Assembly: GCA_019912885.1 (NCBI GenBank)
Contig: JAIOHV010000125.1
Location: 1 to 54,884 of the forward strand
Reading direction: 5' to 3'
Length of the DNA stretch: 54,884 bases
Source: a bacterium
GTDB lineage: Bacteria > Lernaellota > Lernaellaia > JACKCT01
The number at the start of each line of letters is the position of its first letter. The first letter of the stretch is position 1. Below, in pieces: positions 16,472-25,273 of the stretch. A program made the translations under genes and the position numbers. Below the pieces are notes generated by a model. The model was not told the DNA's origin and searched no databases. It saw only the letters and a program-made list of their open reading frames with translations.

Positions 16472-16506
16472 GATTGAAGATTGAAGATTGCGGATTGAGG
16501 ATTGCG
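16472..16506. repeat. GATTGAA-type simple repeat, arm 1
   Basis: This is a degenerate array of GATTGAA/GATTGAG units. An array of the same units lies in inverted orientation at 16604-16638, so the two could pair as a long imperfect hairpin with a ~97-base loop. The sequence between them shows no gene I can support. Confidence 0.6.
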
Positions 16507-16603
16507 AACAGGCGTGGCGGTTGGATCGCGCGCCCGTAAGAATCGAGTCGGCGGTTCGCGAATTATCGATTTGCAGCTCAACCATCAAGGTACCGCGCCC
16601 GGA

Positions 16604-16638
16604 TAATCTTCAATCCTCAATCTTCAATCTTCAATCCG
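16604..16638. repeat. GATTGAA-type simple repeat, arm 2 (inverted)
   Basis: This is the inverted partner of the array at 16472-16506. The TGA stop of the adjacent minus-strand gene (16633-16631) is part of a GATTGA unit, so the repeat supplies the gene's end. Confidence 0.6.
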
Positions 16639-18664
16639 GCAGGAAATACGCACGCCGCGCCTCGGTGTTGGGCGCCGCGTCCATTTCACGCACAAGCGCG
16701 CCCGCCAGCCGGCGGAAGACGTCACGCGAGTCGAGCATCTCGTCGCGCTCCTCCTCGGGGTCGTAAAGCAGGTCGTACAGCTCCCAGCGGATCCCGTCCG
16801 GCGTGGGCATGTAAACGAGTTTGTAGCGGCCGTCGAACACCATGCGGTGCTTGGCGATGTTCGTGATTGGAAGGTACTGGTCCTTGATGACGATCGCGCG
16901 GTCGTCGTCCTTGGCGATCTCGCCGATGGTCGTGATGTCGGGGTACACGATGCGCCGCCCGTTCAGGTATCCGGCGGATGAATTCACGAACCAGATGCCG
17001 GTTTCGAAAAACAGCAATCGCTCGTCGGCGCCGGTTTCCGCAATTCGCCAGGCGATATTCAGGCCGTCGATGTCATCGGGCAAATCGACCTTCGCGGCGG
17101 CGGCGAGCGTCGGGGCGATATCGACGTTGTTCGTCAGGCGCTGTGACACGAGTCCCTGCGGAAATTGGTGCGGCGCGTCGATGATAATCGGCACGTGCAC
17201 CGTCGCCATTCCGCGAAAATGATCGCCGTGCCCCATGTCCTCCAGGTTCTCGTACAGGCTCTCGCCGTGGTCGGATGTGATGAGAACGACGGTGCGCTCG
17301 CCTCCCGGCGCGCGCCGCACCGACTCGACGATGCGCCCCACGGCGCGATCGACCGAATACACCGCCGCGTTGTAAAGCGCCGCGATTTGCCGCGCGTCGT
17401 CGGGGGATACGCGCTCCTCGCCGATCACCGGCATCTTTTTGAACTTGAACGGCCCCATGTAATCCGAATCCGAAAAACGCCCGAGGTCGGGATAATTCGT
17501 CGCGAACGGGAAATGCGTCGTCGAGAAAAACACGGCGACAAATCGCGGCGCGCGAGCGGGCTTGGCCAGATGCCTCAACACGCGGCCCGCGAGATTCCCG
17601 GCGTCCGAGGCGTCCGCGCTTGCGTCGATGATCGGCACGAGGCGCCGGCCGATCGCGGTATCGATAAACGGCAGCAGCAGGCGCTGCGTCATCAGCGTTT
17701 CGACCGCGACGAGCGAGCGGAAATTGAACGGCGGCGCGTCCACGATTTCGAAACCCACGTCCATGCGCGGAAAGATATCGCCCGCGTAATCCGAAAACAC
17801 GGCCGTATCGTACCCCGCGGCGGAAAGGCGCGCGGGAAGGGCATCGGGGAAGACGACGGTCTTCGGATCGGGAAACATGTTGCGTACGCCGTGATTCCAT
17901 GGTTCGCGGCCGGTCAGCATCGATACCCACGAGGGAAACGTGCGCGGGCACGAGACATACGCGGCCTCCATGACCGTCGCGCCGCGGCAGATGCGATTGA
18001 TGTTCGGCGTGAAAACGTCTGGCCCGCCATGGCACGCGATGCGATCCGGGCGCAGCGAATCGGCCACAAGCAGCAGAATGTCGGGGCGCTCGTCCGAATG
18101 CGGCGGCGCGGCATCCGGCGGCGTCGGGGTGCGCAGGACGAAAAACCACGTCATCAGAATCGCCACGCCAAGCGCGATCTGCGCCCGGACGCGACGGCGC
18201 CGGATCGCGCGGTAAACAAATACCGTCAACGCCGGGAGTAGCAGCAGGAATCCTCGTACCGGCTCTTCGGCAAGCCAGGCGTGCGTCGCCGCGAGGGCGG
18301 GACCGCGTTCATAGAGCCAGGGCGTGTACATCGCCGGGCGATAGCCCGCGCCGAACGCGAAAAACGCCGCGAACGACGAAAGCGCCAGAACCGCGCCAAG
18401 CGGCGCCGCGCCGCGCGGGCCGTTGAACGCGGCGGGGACCGAGAACCAGACGCCCAGGGCGATATGCGCCGCGAGCGACGCGACGAGCACGCGCGCGATG
18501 TCACCGAGATACTGGTCGCGTACGATCTGCTCAACGGTGGGATCCTTGACGCCCCACACCGTGAAGTCGGACGCGAGCCATAGTGTGAAGGCGAACGCAC
18601 CCGCGCCGGTGAGCGCGCCGCCCGCGAGCGCGGGCCATTCGCGTTCCCGCCAGGTCGCGCTCAT
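16631..18664 (-). CDS. Membrane-anchored alkaline-phosphatase-superfamily (sulfatase-like) protein
   Basis: The 677-residue protein has about five N-terminal membrane helices (residues ~10-190), then a sulfatase-fold domain beginning DILLLVADSLRPD and including ITSDHGESLYENLE, both metal-binding signatures. At the nucleophile position, where sulfatases need Cys or Ser for formylglycine (CxPSR), it has Thr242 in RTFPSW. This resembles Thr-nucleophile phosphotransferases such as LtaS or EptA families more than true sulfatases. Topology places the catalytic domain outside the membrane. The ATG at 18664 overlaps the upstream stop (ATGA). It is the last gene of a five-gene coupled set; the substrate is unknown. 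Confidence 0.85.
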   Translation of the reverse strand: MSATWREREWPALAGGALTGAGAFAFTLWLASDFTVWGVKDPTVEQIVRDQYLGDIARVLVASLAAHIALGVWFSVPAAFNGPRGAAPLGAVLALSSFAAFFAFGAGYRPAMYTPWLYERGPALAATHAWLAEEPVRGFLLLLPALTVFVYRAIRRRRVRAQIALGVAILMTWFFVLRTPTPPDAAPPHSDERPDILLLVADSLRPDRIACHGGPDVFTPNINRICRGATVMEAAYVSCPRTFPSWVSMLTGREPWNHGVRNMFPDPKTVVFPDALPARLSAAGYDTAVFSDYAGDIFPRMDVGFEIVDAPPFNFRSLVAVETLMTQRLLLPFIDTAIGRRLVPIIDASADASDAGNLAGRVLRHLAKPARAPRFVAVFFSTTHFPFATNYPDLGRFSDSDYMGPFKFKKMPVIGEERVSPDDARQIAALYNAAVYSVDRAVGRIVESVRRAPGGERTVVLITSDHGESLYENLEDMGHGDHFRGMATVHVPIIIDAPHQFPQGLVSQRLTNNVDIAPTLAAAAKVDLPDDIDGLNIAWRIAETGADERLLFFETGIWFVNSSAGYLNGRRIVYPDITTIGEIAKDDDRAIVIKDQYLPITNIAKHRMVFDGRYKLVYMPTPDGIRWELYDLLYDPEEERDEMLDSRDVFRRLAGALVREMDAAPNTEARRAYFLPD

Positions 18665-21063
18665 CGCACGTATCCCCAATCGCGCAGGGCGTCGCGCACC
18701 GTGCCGGTCATGAGCGTGTCGGCCTTGGTTCGTCTTGGGCTGTACCAGATGCCGATGGCCGTCTCGGACGAAGGATCGATCGGCGGCGGCGCGTCGCTTG
18801 CGGTCAGGCGGTAGTCGCGCGCGCCGCCGAAGACGCCGGGATTGCCGACGTACGCCAGCCGATACGGGCCGGCAAGAACGCGGTTGGCGTTAAGCGTCCG
18901 CCCGTCGTTGTAAACCGCCAGATTGAAGGGCGCATCCGGCGGCCACGGCGTGAACGACACGATCTTCGTCGAACCCGCCGGCACCGATACGGCAAAAGAA
19001 AATCCCACGCCGCTCGACCACATTTCGACCGAATCCTGCGCGTCGATCGACGGGGAGCCAAGCGATAAAAGGCCGTCGTCGCAGCGGACGGTGCCGTAGA
19101 AGCGCTTATCGGCCGGTCCGGCGGAAAAGGCGATGTTGACGGCCTCTTCCGCGCGCTCCGGATAAAGCGCGCCCGCGCCGGTCAGGTGCGGCAACAGGGC
19201 GGAAATTTGCGAGGCGCGTTCGGCGCCAAGCCGGGCTCGTTGCTCGGCAAGCTCCGTTTTCAATTCATCAACAAGCTGCGGCTCGGCGCCGACGATGTTT
19301 GCCGTCTCGCGCGGGTCGGCGTCCAGGTTATAGAGCTCGATGAACCGGCCCCCGTCCGCGGGATCGTTGCCGCGAACGCGATCGTACGGGCCGTCCTTCA
19401 CGACGAATTTCCACTCGCGCAACGCAAAACCGGTCACGCCGGGACCTTCGACGTACGCGCGCTCGCGCTCGAACGCACGGTCGAGCAGATTCTGGCCGGC
19501 GGCCGCGGGGGGCCGGTCGATCCCCAGCATCGCGTTGATCGTCGGATACACGTCAAGAAGCGTCGCCGGTCCTTCGACGCGCGTACCCGCACGCGCGTGG
19601 CCCGGAAGACGCAGGATGAGCGGAACGCGCGTCTCGCCGTCGTACAGGCTGTGCGCGTGGCCGGGCGGATGCCCCGCCTCGAATCCCTCACCATGATCGC
19701 CCGCGATAACGACAAGCGTGCTCTTGTCGATCCCAAGCCTGGCGAGATCGCGTATCAGCTCGCCGATTTTTTCATCCGCGTAGGCGATCTCGCCGTCGTA
19801 TGTCTCGGGCCATACGCGCGGATCGGGGTCGATCGGCTTGGAAAACTGACCGCGGAACCTCTCCGGCGGGCGCAGCGGGCCGTGGCCGTTGTTGTAGTGC
19901 ATGAAAAGGAAAAACGGCCGCCCGGCGTTTTCGCGAAGGAACGCGCGCGCGTCGCGGGTGATCGATTCGGTGTCCGTCTGCCGGCGGTTGTAACTCATCG
20001 TCCGCGCAAAACCCGGCGCGGCGCCGATTGGCGTGCCCGCCTGGATGAAAGGATCGGAGCCGATATGCGCCGCGACGTATCCGCGCCGGCGAAAAAGCGC
20101 CGGAAGCCCGTCGAAAGCCGCGTCCGACCAGCCTCCGGTCGTCAAGCGCCGAAACGCGGCCTTTTCCGTCGCGGTCAGGTCCCATCGCCCCAGCGGCAAT
20201 CCGAGCGTCGACGGCCGCCGCCCGGAGAGCATTGCGGTGACCGACGGCCTTGTCGCATTCGACGGCGCATAGACGTGCGTGACGAGAACGCCGTCCTCGG
20301 CGAGCGCATCGATGTTCGGTGTCGTCGGGCGCCTGTATCCGTACGCGCCGACGGCATCCGCGCGCAGCGCGTCCACGATGATCCAGAGCACGTTGAAATT
20401 GTCGGCGCCCGCGCCGTCGAGCGCGGAGGTGATGACGGGTCGGCCGATCGCGAAAGGCGCCGGCATCGGATAGCCCGCCCACTTCTCGTATTTTTTTCTC
20501 GCGTCCGCGTCGGGCTCGGGCGCGGTAACGGTGAATCGCAACGCCGTCGCGGTCGTCGCGACGGGGGTGAGATCGACCTCGATTTCGTCGAAGAACCTGA
20601 TTTGCTCGTAATAGACGCGCCAGCGCTCCCGCAAAAACCATTGCACGCGCGAGAGCCGCCGCTTGCCGAACGCGACATCGCGCGACAAAACGGCGGCGCC
20701 GCCGGCGTCAAGCGCCTCCACGCGTATCGACGCACCGCCCGCGCGAAGCACCGGCGGTGCGACAAAGTGCGTAAACGAAAGGCGCGCGTCCGCGGGCAGT
20801 GGATCGAGCGCCACCGTCGCCGAATAACTTTGCGGATCGCCGGTCGCGGCCAGCGGCAGCGCGTCGTGCTCCTCGGTGAAGTGCATGAGGCGTCCCGCGA
20901 TAAGCGGCACCGGCCAGATGCCCGCGTCGATCGCGGTGAGAATGAGATCCTGGCTCACGCGGCGTTCGCCGTCAGCCGCGCATCCGGCCGCGACAATCGA
21001 CACCGCCGCGATCAAGGCAAGGAGCGCGCCGGTTCGCGGCGATGCCGTTTGCGCTCGCGTCAT
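18661..21063 (-). CDS. Sulfatase-like lipoprotein of the alkaline phosphatase superfamily
   Basis: The 800-residue protein starts with a signal ending in a lipobox (VAAGC), so it is probably lipid-anchored. Residues ~50-190 form an unrecognised beta-rich N-terminal domain. The sulfatase-fold core includes VLWIIVDALRADAVGAYGY and VVIAGDHGEGFEAGH. The nucleophile position is Thr271 in ATRPSV, not Cys or Ser, so formylglycine activation is not expected. A C-terminal region of about 200 residues looks like an additional beta domain. The ATG overlaps the GT-C stop (ATGA), and its own stop overlaps the next sulfatase-like gene. The paired genes suggest sequential modification of one glycan or lipid. 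Confidence 0.85.
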   Translation of the reverse strand: MTRAQTASPRTGALLALIAAVSIVAAGCAADGERRVSQDLILTAIDAGIWPVPLIAGRLMHFTEEHDALPLAATGDPQSYSATVALDPLPADARLSFTHFVAPPVLRAGGASIRVEALDAGGAAVLSRDVAFGKRRLSRVQWFLRERWRVYYEQIRFFDEIEVDLTPVATTATALRFTVTAPEPDADARKKYEKWAGYPMPAPFAIGRPVITSALDGAGADNFNVLWIIVDALRADAVGAYGYRRPTTPNIDALAEDGVLVTHVYAPSNATRPSVTAMLSGRRPSTLGLPLGRWDLTATEKAAFRRLTTGGWSDAAFDGLPALFRRRGYVAAHIGSDPFIQAGTPIGAAPGFARTMSYNRRQTDTESITRDARAFLRENAGRPFFLFMHYNNGHGPLRPPERFRGQFSKPIDPDPRVWPETYDGEIAYADEKIGELIRDLARLGIDKSTLVVIAGDHGEGFEAGHPPGHAHSLYDGETRVPLILRLPGHARAGTRVEGPATLLDVYPTINAMLGIDRPPAAAGQNLLDRAFERERAYVEGPGVTGFALREWKFVVKDGPYDRVRGNDPADGGRFIELYNLDADPRETANIVGAEPQLVDELKTELAEQRARLGAERASQISALLPHLTGAGALYPERAEEAVNIAFSAGPADKRFYGTVRCDDGLLSLGSPSIDAQDSVEMWSSGVGFSFAVSVPAGSTKIVSFTPWPPDAPFNLAVYNDGRTLNANRVLAGPYRLAYVGNPGVFGGARDYRLTASDAPPPIDPSSETAIGIWYSPRRTKADTLMTGTVRDALRDWGYVR

Positions 21064-22580
21064 TTTTCGTCCCGCAACGAATAGACGGCGATGGTATGCG
21101 GGCGGTCGTCGCCGAAGGCCGATGTTACCGCGAGCCGCGTGTATTTCATGTCGAGCGCCGCGAGGCCCTCGCGCGAGGCCTCGATTTGATCCGGGGAGAC
21201 GCACACCACCGCGGCCGTAGCGCCCCAGGCGCGGTATTGCTCGAGCGTTTCGGCGGTCAGGCGGCGCACATGCCAGCCGCGCCGGTGCGCTTGGTAGATC
21301 GCCTGGTTCTTGCGCGTCGAACCCGGATCGAGCACGAGCAACAGGTCGCCGGGCTCCGTCGCGTTGCGCGCCGTTTCGCCGGCGACGACGCTCGAAAGAT
21401 CGCGTCGATATTCGGCGCGAACGTACACCGCGGACAGGGCGACAAACGCCACCGCGACCGCCGTGGCGAGGCGCGCGGGCTCGATGCGGTTTGCGAGCTT
21501 CCGCGCGAAGGCGACAAGGCCCGCGCCCGCCAGAAGCGCCCACGGCGCGGCGAACGGAAGCTGGTAATAGTTATGCTCCGCGTTGCCGGAACGAATGATG
21601 AGCACGTACGCCCCAAGTGCCGCGAGCCACAACCAGACGTAGCCGGACCGGCGGCGCGTGTCCGCGAAAATCAGCGACGCCAACGCGAAGATGGTGACGA
21701 CGGGTGTCATCATGCGGTCGAAAAGGCGCGACTGGATCGTCGCCCAGAACTTGCCGCTTGTCAGAAGCGCGGGATCGCCGAACAGGTGCTGCGCGGTGAC
21801 AAACGGATCACCCGCCTGCTCGAGGACGTTGCCAAGGCTCCCGACGCGCGACGCGTAAACGATCCACGCAAGCGGCGGCAGCGCGGCGACGATCGCCGCG
21901 GCCCAGAAGCGGCGGTCGCGCGCGATGGCGAACCCCCGAAACGCCAGCCCGCCGGCCGCGAACAGCAGGCCGAGGCAAAGCGCGTACGCCTTGAACAGGC
22001 CCGCGAGGGAAAGCCAGATCGCCGCCGCCGCAAGGTCGCGCGCGCGATCGGTGCCGAGCCATGCCTGGAATCGCTCGGCCGCCGCGACGGTCGCGGCGAG
22101 CATCCACGGATCGGACATGACGGTGCGTCCGAAAAACCACGGGTAGGGACCCAGGTGAAAAAACAGCGTCGCGAAGGCGGCTTCGGCGGGTCCGAAAACG
22201 CGGCCCGCCAGGCGAAAGAGATAAAGTCCTCCGACCGCCATCGCGAGGATCGACAACAGGCGTGGCCACGCGTGGCTTTCGCCGAACCATCGGTAAAGCG
22301 CGGCCGATGCGCCGGAATAGATCGGGGCCTCTTCCGCCTCGATGTTCGGTGTCGCGGGGCCGGGGTCGAGCACGTCCCACTCCGGCCGTCCGGGCCATCC
22401 GCCCTTGTCCGCGAAATTGCGGATGACCGTCGCGGTCGAGGCCTGATTCCAGGAGTGCCGATCGGCGATCGGGCTCGTGAGGTAGGGAAGGCGGATCAGC
22501 ACGCCCACGAGCGTCACGGCGAAAAGCGCCGCGCGGGCCGCGCGTACGTCGCCGTCGAACAAGCGCGCAAGGAATCTCAC
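21060..22580 (-). CDS. GT-C fold membrane glycosyltransferase (ArnT/PMT-like)
   Basis: The 506-residue protein has roughly ten membrane helices and an N-terminal loop RLPYLTSPIADRHSW that matches the first external loop of ArnT/PMT-type GT-C enzymes. A soluble C-terminal domain follows (EPGDLLLVLDPGS, QAHRRGWHVRRL). Such enzymes take a sugar from a polyprenyl-phosphate carrier and add it to lipid A, proteins or glycans on the outer face. The start is GTG at 22580, sharing GTGA with the upstream stop. Its neighbours, a GtrB/ArnC-like GT2 and a possible flippase, fit supply of the lipid-linked donor. The acceptor is unknown. Confidence 0.82.
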   Translation of the reverse strand: MRFLARLFDGDVRAARAALFAVTLVGVLIRLPYLTSPIADRHSWNQASTATVIRNFADKGGWPGRPEWDVLDPGPATPNIEAEEAPIYSGASAALYRWFGESHAWPRLLSILAMAVGGLYLFRLAGRVFGPAEAAFATLFFHLGPYPWFFGRTVMSDPWMLAATVAAAERFQAWLGTDRARDLAAAAIWLSLAGLFKAYALCLGLLFAAGGLAFRGFAIARDRRFWAAAIVAALPPLAWIVYASRVGSLGNVLEQAGDPFVTAQHLFGDPALLTSGKFWATIQSRLFDRMMTPVVTIFALASLIFADTRRRSGYVWLWLAALGAYVLIIRSGNAEHNYYQLPFAAPWALLAGAGLVAFARKLANRIEPARLATAVAVAFVALSAVYVRAEYRRDLSSVVAGETARNATEPGDLLLVLDPGSTRKNQAIYQAHRRGWHVRRLTAETLEQYRAWGATAAVVCVSPDQIEASREGLAALDMKYTRLAVTSAFGDDRPHTIAVYSLRDEK

Positions 22581-23500
22581 GCCGACTCCAGGGCCAGCGG
22601 GCGCGCGCGCCAGCCGTATAGCGCGAGAATGGCTTCGGCCAGCATCCACGCAAGCCGCGCGATGAGCGCGACCGCGATCGCGACGTCCATGGAATGTACA
22701 GTCGATAGGAGCAGGGCGAGCGCGCCTTCGCGCACGCCGAGCCCGCCGGGTGTCAAGAAGGAAAGGAATCCGACAAGCCAGCCGCCCGCGAAGATCGCCG
22801 TCACCGTCACGATGCCGATTCCCGGCGCGATGTCGATGGCGCGAAAGCAGGCGAGCCCCGCGAGGCCGTGCAAGAGCCAACCGCCGCCAAGCGCGAGCGC
22901 GGCGAACGCCATCGTCGAAAAACGAACTTCGATTGGTGCGGGCGCCTCGCCGCGCCGCCGGCGCATCAGATTCACCGCGCCGCCGATCGCCCGCGGATGC
23001 AAAAGGAGCGGCGCGGCGATGACGATCGTGGCCAAAAACCACCCGCTCGCGACAAACGGAGCGTCGGCGGCCGAAAGCGCGGGCACCGCGAACGCAAACC
23101 ACACGGCGGAGGTTACAAGCATGACGATAAGCTCGATGTAGATCGAAAGCAGCGTGCGTCCCCGGGGCACGCCCGCGCGCTCCATCATTGCGACGCGAAC
23201 GATAAAGAGCATCACCTTGCCCGGCACGTATTTGCTGATCTGCGAAAGCGACCACGCCGACACGGCGGTTCGCGGCGACACGGCGCCTCCGACGCGCGAG
23301 GCCAACTCGCGCCAGACAGCGGCCTGCACCAGAAAAAAAACCAGGTTGAGCGCCGTCGCCACCGCCAGCCATAACGGGCGGGGCCTCGCGCCGCGCGCGG
23401 CGAGTTCGCCGGCCTGCGCGATAAGCGCCGCGACGAGAAAGCCGAGTACCGCGAGCGCGAGGATGACCCGCGCGGCGGCGCGGACGGACTCGCGGTTCAT
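22577..23500 (-). CDS. YbhN/AglD-type integral membrane protein (lysylphosphatidylglycerol synthase TM-like)
   Basis: The 307-residue polytopic protein has family signatures SQISKYVPGKVMLF and SFLTPGGLGVREG, as in the UPF0104/YbhN and MprF flippase-domain superfamily. Related proteins sit in glycan and hopanoid loci and are often proposed to move lipid-linked substrates. Here it lies between the GT2 and GT-C genes with ATGA and GTGA overlaps, which suits transfer of a polyprenyl-phosphate sugar across the membrane. That role is an inference. Confidence 0.82.
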   Translation of the reverse strand: MNRESVRAAARVILALAVLGFLVAALIAQAGELAARGARPRPLWLAVATALNLVFFLVQAAVWRELASRVGGAVSPRTAVSAWSLSQISKYVPGKVMLFIVRVAMMERAGVPRGRTLLSIYIELIVMLVTSAVWFAFAVPALSAADAPFVASGWFLATIVIAAPLLLHPRAIGGAVNLMRRRRGEAPAPIEVRFSTMAFAALALGGGWLLHGLAGLACFRAIDIAPGIGIVTVTAIFAGGWLVGFLSFLTPGGLGVREGALALLLSTVHSMDVAIAVALIARLAWMLAEAILALYGWRARPLALESA

Positions 23501-24438
23501 TCGACGCGTTCGGCGACGGAGTAGGTCGCGCCTTTTCGGTGGGAACGCTTGGCGAGCATCTCGCCGATCAGCCCGATCGACACGAACTGGACGCCGGTGA
23601 TGATGAGCAGAATTCCGAGAAGGAGCAGGGGGCGATTGCCGATCGGGCGCTCGCCCGCGAACCAGAGCGCGCTCATATAAGCGCAGATCGCAAGCCCGAG
23701 CCCGCCAAGCAAGAATCCGCCGCCTCCGAAAAGATGGCCGGGGCGCTGGAAATAGCGGGTGAGAAAAACGATCGTCAGAAGGTCCGCGGCGCCGCGCAAA
23801 TAGCGCGCCGCGCCGAATTTGGAGCGGCCATGCCGGCGCGGGTGGTGGCGAACGTCGATTTCGCCGATGCGATAACCGCGCTGCCCCGCGAGCACGGGGA
23901 TGAAACGATGTTGCTCGCCGTAGAGATCGATGTCCTCGAGCACCTCGCGGCGATAGGCCTTGAAGCCGCAGTTGAAATCGTGCAGCGGGATGCCCGTGAT
24001 TTTGGCTGTCACCGCGTTGAACAGGCGTGAGGGCAGGGTCTTCTCGACCGGGTCGTGACGCTCGCGTTTCCAGCCGGAGACGAGATCGAGCCCGCCATCG
24101 ATCGCCGCGAGAAATCGCGGGATTTCCAGCGGGTCGTCCTGCAGATCGGCATCGAGCGTGAGAACGACATCGCCCCGCGCCGACTCGAATCCGGCCGAAA
24201 GCGCCGCGCTTTTTCCGAAATTGCGCCGAAAACGCAGCCCGCGCACGCGGGTGTCCGCCGCCGCGCGCTCCCGGACGACGTCGAAGCTCCCGTCGTGGCT
24301 GCCGTCGTCCACGACGACGATCTCGAACGAGCGGCCTGTTCCGTTTAGCGATTCCACGATGCCGTCGATGAGCGCGGGCAGGGATTCGCTTTCGTCAAAA
24401 CAGGGAACGACGACGGAAACATCGATACCAGGCGTCAT
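23497..24438 (-). CDS. Family 2 glycosyltransferase with C-terminal membrane helices (GtrB/ArnC/DPM1-like)
   Basis: The 313-residue protein opens with the GT2 signature VSVVVPCFDESESL, then VVVDDGSHDGS, TLDADLQDDPLEIP with the metal-binding acids, and DFNCGFKAYRREVL. Two hydrophobic segments at about residues 230-290 anchor it. This architecture is that of polyprenyl-phosphate glucose, mannose or aminoarabinose synthases. It is the first gene of the five-gene coupled operon and probably makes the lipid-linked sugar used by the GT-C enzyme. Sugar identity cannot be read from the sequence. Confidence 0.88.
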   Translation of the reverse strand: MTPGIDVSVVVPCFDESESLPALIDGIVESLNGTGRSFEIVVVDDGSHDGSFDVVRERAAADTRVRGLRFRRNFGKSAALSAGFESARGDVVLTLDADLQDDPLEIPRFLAAIDGGLDLVSGWKRERHDPVEKTLPSRLFNAVTAKITGIPLHDFNCGFKAYRREVLEDIDLYGEQHRFIPVLAGQRGYRIGEIDVRHHPRRHGRSKFGAARYLRGAADLLTIVFLTRYFQRPGHLFGGGGFLLGGLGLAICAYMSALWFAGERPIGNRPLLLLGILLIITGVQFVSIGLIGEMLAKRSHRKGATYSVAERVE

Positions 24439-24508
24439 GAAACCTCGACCCGATGGGTTTGGGTCGCGGACAGATAGCACGATGGCCGCCGGCGAAAAAC
24501 CGGCGCCG

Positions 24509-25018
24509 TCAGGTCGCCGGCGTGCCCGCGTTGACGAGGAACTGGAAGAGCAGCGACGCCTCGAAGGTCTCGGTCGAGTCTTCCGGATTTTCGGCGCGGA
24601 AATCGGCCACGAAATCGAGCACGGTCGGCACCGTCTTGACCTGCGGAACGATGAACTCGAATTCGACAAGGCGCGCGTCCACGTCGAACTCAACCGCAAA
24701 TTCCTCGAGCTTCGTGGACGAGGCGTTATCCAGCGTGATCAATCCCGCGATGACGTCGTCCTTGAAGCGGTCGAATTCGTTGGGCTTGAACTCCACCACG
24801 ACGCGGATCGGCGTGCCGACAAGCCCGACCGAATCCGAAAACCACATATCGCCAAGCACCGTGTCCGGCGCGAAGCCGTAAAGATCGTCCTTGTCGACAA
24901 GGATCGGCACGACCCTCGCATCGGTGTCCTCGCTCGTGCCCTCGTCCTCTTCCGGCGAGCAAGCGGCCGCCAGGCCAAGAACGCACACAAGCGCCGCCAT
25001 CAAAAGAAAGATACGCAC
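24509..25018 (-). CDS. Small putative lipoprotein of unknown function
   Basis: The 169-residue product has a clear lipoprotein signal, MRIFLLMAALVCVLGLAAAC, with Cys20 followed by an acidic segment (SPEEDEGTSEDTD). The remainder is rich in Val, Phe, Asp and Glu and looks like a beta-sandwich, but I do not recognise the family. The start is GTG at 25018, preceded by GAGGAG. A strong promoter candidate (TTGACA-N17-TACAAA) lies 30 bases further upstream. It precedes the five-gene glycan operon by 70 bases and may be co-transcribed. Confidence 0.75.
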   Translation of the reverse strand: MRIFLLMAALVCVLGLAAACSPEEDEGTSEDTDARVVPILVDKDDLYGFAPDTVLGDMWFSDSVGLVGTPIRVVVEFKPNEFDRFKDDVIAGLITLDNASSTKLEEFAVEFDVDARLVEFEFIVPQVKTVPTVLDFVADFRAENPEDSTETFEASLLFQFLVNAGTPAT

Positions 25019-25047
25019 GTCAGGCTCCTCGTCGTTTATCGCCCGTG

Positions 25048-25076
25048 TTTGTAGGCAGGTGCGGGCAATCTGTCAA
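25048..25076 (-). promoter_or_regulatory. Candidate promoter for the small lipoprotein gene and perhaps the glycan operon
   Basis: On the minus strand, a perfect TTGACA (25076-25071), a 17-base spacer and TACAAA (25053-25048) are present. It is the best -35 match seen in the window. Confidence 0.5.
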
Positions 25077-25170
25077 CGATGGCGCCGGGCGAATCGCCGA
25101 TGAACCCCATCGACGTGATGGACGGAATGGACATGAGGGACCCGCGAACGGACGCTTACGCCGCGACATT

Positions 25171-25205
25171 CAACTCCTCACTCGAAACTCGTCACTCGTC
25201 ACTTG
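25171..25205. repeat. ACTCGTC simple-repeat tract
   Basis: A degenerate array of ACTCGTC/ACTCCTC units (CAACTCCTCACTCGAAACTC, then GTCACTCGTCACTTG) lies in the divergent gap. In translation it gives the filler pattern RNSSLVT. It is one of several simple intergenic arrays in this window. Confidence 0.6.
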
Positions 25206-25217
25206 CGCCGCCGACGG

Positions 25218-25246
25218 TTGCCACCCCTTGCGGGCTTTCCTAACAT
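25218..25246 (+). promoter_or_regulatory. Candidate promoter for the exopolysaccharide operon
   Basis: TTGCCA (25218-25223), a 17-base spacer and TAACAT (25241-25246) lie about 28 bases before the TTG start of the first glycosyltransferase gene. The GGAAGG ribosome-binding site is at 25261-25266. Confidence 0.4.
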
Positions 25247-25273
25247 CAGCCGCCTTTTGTGGAAGGTCATTTA

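Noticed and set aside
19186-21084. Long plus-strand frame opposite the sulfatase-like lipoprotein gene
   Set aside because: Composition of an antisense shadow and no ribosome-binding site. The minus-strand product has metal-binding motifs and a lipobox.
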